A stretch of 7,094 nucleotides of DNA. Origin: DASXRU01 sp039933315. GTDB taxonomy: Bacteria; Acidobacteriota; Blastocatellia; Pyrinomonadales; Pyrinomonadaceae. A model generated the notes under the pieces. That model was not told the DNA's origin. It worked only from the letters and a program-made list of their open reading frames with translations, and made no database searches. Each line of letters begins with the position of its first letter. Positions within the stretch are counted from its first letter, which is position 1. The position numbers and the translations under genes are program-made. Below, piece by piece: positions 6,423 to 7,094 of this stretch. The stretch is from positions 1-7,094 of the forward strand of contig JBDTOI010000205.1 in the NCBI GenBank assembly GCA_039933315.1, given 5' to 3'.

Positions 6423-6428
6423 CGTGTG

Positions 6429-6435
6429 CCTCCTT
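6429..6435 (-). promoter_or_regulatory. Strong Shine-Dalgarno AAGGAGG that fixes the start at 6422
   Basis: AAGGAGG on the minus strand ends 6 nt before the ATG at 6422. It is the best ribosome binding site in the window and settles the choice between the two nearby methionines. Confidence 0.85.
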
Positions 6436-6543
6436 AAGTTGCGCCCTATCTTTGTTTGCGTTGGGCGACGGAAATACCTGGTCTGTGAAGAAAGTTAAAG
6501 GAAAATTAGGAAGATGATTGAGCCACCGCTCAAGCTCTTTACC

Positions 6544-6665
6544 GGGACCGCGGACGTCCCTCCCGCCCACGAGCACCGCGAGGTGCGAGTGATCTCGCCA
6601 AATGCTCAATCTTAGCCGTCTGTTTCGCGTTGCGCGCTCATTGCGGGCGCGACGCCCGCGGTCCC
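6544..6665. repeat. GC-rich inverted repeat pair, likely a dispersed REP-type element
   Basis: 6544-6573 begins GGGACCGCGGACGTCC, and the complement of 6637-6665 begins GGGACCGCGGGCGTCG. The two 29-30-nt arms agree over most of their length, with several substitutions, and are separated by 63 nt. Each arm also contains a partial palindrome. I recall similar GGGACCGCGGGCGTC-type repeats as widespread between genes in acidobacterial and other environmental genomes, but this is memory and was not checked. Confidence 0.65.
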
Positions 6666-6817
6666 AGCTCCGCACTTGTCGTCCCACTTTGTTAGCGACC
6701 GGGTCAACAGGGTGTTACTCATGCTTGAGTCAATCACTCAGCCAGCCTTGACTACAAAGCTCATACCCGATCGATACCGCTCTCGGTTCCGACTTTGTGT
6801 TGCGTAAGAGACCTTCC

Positions 6818-7094
6818 TCAACGACACACGTCAGCGCCAGGATGATCGAGACAGACGAGCCGCTTTAAAACTTCGATCTGCTTCCGTTGACCTGCGATCT
6901 CAACCTGCTGCTCTTTGATCGCCTGGAGCATCATCAAGGGCAGCTCGTGGTAGCGCACCGCCTTGAACCCCTTCTCATCTTCCGTTACCAATTCGGGCAA
7001 GACCTTCTCGACTTCCTGCGCGACCAGGCCGAAAGACTCCGACTTGCCAAACGCTTTGTCAGGATACTCAGTTGCTCTCCAGTAGAAATGCACC
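6818..7094 (-). CDS. C-terminal end of a tail-fibre-like protein with peptidase S74 chaperone domain (partial)
   Basis: The last ~91 codons of a gene whose start lies beyond the right edge; the frame is open to the edge, and the GTG at 7093 is read as an internal valine. The segment FGLVAQEVEKVLPELVTEDEKGFKAVRYHELPLMMLQAIKEQQ is characteristic of the peptidase S74 (endosialidase/tail-spike intramolecular chaperone) domain. In that family this domain helps trimerise fibres and then cleaves itself off. The Ser/Lys catalytic pair would lie upstream, outside the window, so autocleavage cannot be judged. After the domain come a short coiled coil (AIKEQQVEIAGQRKQIEVLKRL) and a tail with two cysteines (VCLDHPGADVCR). 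It precedes another tail-fibre-like gene on the same strand, 395 bases away. Confidence 0.85.
   Translation of the reverse strand, partial: VHFYWRATEYPDKAFGKSESFGLVAQEVEKVLPELVTEDEKGFKAVRYHELPLMMLQAIKEQQVEIAGQRKQIEVLKRLVCLDHPGADVCR

Larger units (their letters stand above)
6423..6817. other. Intergenic region between the two tail-fibre-like genes
   Basis: These 395 bases contain the Shine-Dalgarno of the downstream gene, a GC-rich inverted repeat pair (6544-6573 and 6637-6665), a small hairpin GCACC/GGTGC (6573-6577 with 6582-6586) and TGAGT-N5-ACTCA (6726-6740). I see no convincing promoter, and no T-tracted terminator for the upstream gene. The open frame running through part of it on the minus strand is arginine-rich, spans the repeat and overlaps the real gene, so I do not regard it as coding. 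Confidence 0.5.

Noticed and set aside
6241..6687. 148-codon minus-strand open frame overlapping the start of the tail-fibre-like gene
   Set aside because: It reads through the GC-rich inverted repeat, is Arg-rich, matches no family and overlaps in another frame a gene with a strong start.
4383..7094. Prophage remnant
   Set aside because: GIGT repeats and the S74 domain are shared with phage fibres, but there is a signal peptide and no capsid, portal, terminase, baseplate, lysis or integrase gene in view.

Overview
The window looks like ordinary chromosomal DNA from a moderately GC-rich Gram-negative-type bacterium. An acidobacterium of the Blastocatellia type is my best guess. This rests on remembered family resemblance and not on any marker gene: the two secreted tail-fibre-like proteins, the style of the HAMP-less histidine kinase, and the intergenic GC-rich inverted repeats. 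No transposase, integrase, phage structural gene, CRISPR array or defence system was found.

Left third (1-3568). A small exported protein with a lipocalin-like fold (minus strand, 67-585) is transcribed away from a two-component system on the plus strand: a membrane histidine kinase (906-2786) followed by an OmpR-family response regulator (2876-3568). The divergent intergenic region holds two identical-geometry GTAAA-N6-GTAAA boxes (656-701), resembling the CpxR box of enterobacteria. It also holds a ~60-bp-arm inverted repeat (733-905) that ends at the kinase start codon. A diverged copy of the same repeat core lies between kinase and regulator (2805-2851) and is followed by a T tract. A simple reading is that phosphorylated regulator binds the GTAAA boxes and controls the exported protein, its own operon, or both, while the hairpin repeats modulate transcription or translation of the two signalling genes.

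Middle (3569-4382). This is non-coding apart from a complete tRNA-Leu(UAA) on the minus strand (3741-3826, CCA encoded) with a plausible sigma70-type promoter. Around it are a pair of competing short hairpins (3658-3707) and a 221-bp element made of two nested 85-88 bp inverted arms (3916-4136), which looks like a REPIN/MITE-type non-autonomous repeat.

Right (4383-7094). Two minus-strand genes encode secreted, tail-fibre-like proteins. The downstream one (4383-6422) is complete, with a signal peptide and three GIGT-type repeats but no C-terminal chaperone domain. The upstream one (6818-7094) enters from beyond the window and shows only its C-terminal peptidase S74-type intramolecular chaperone domain and coiled coil. 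A GC-rich inverted repeat pair (6544-6665) lies between them.
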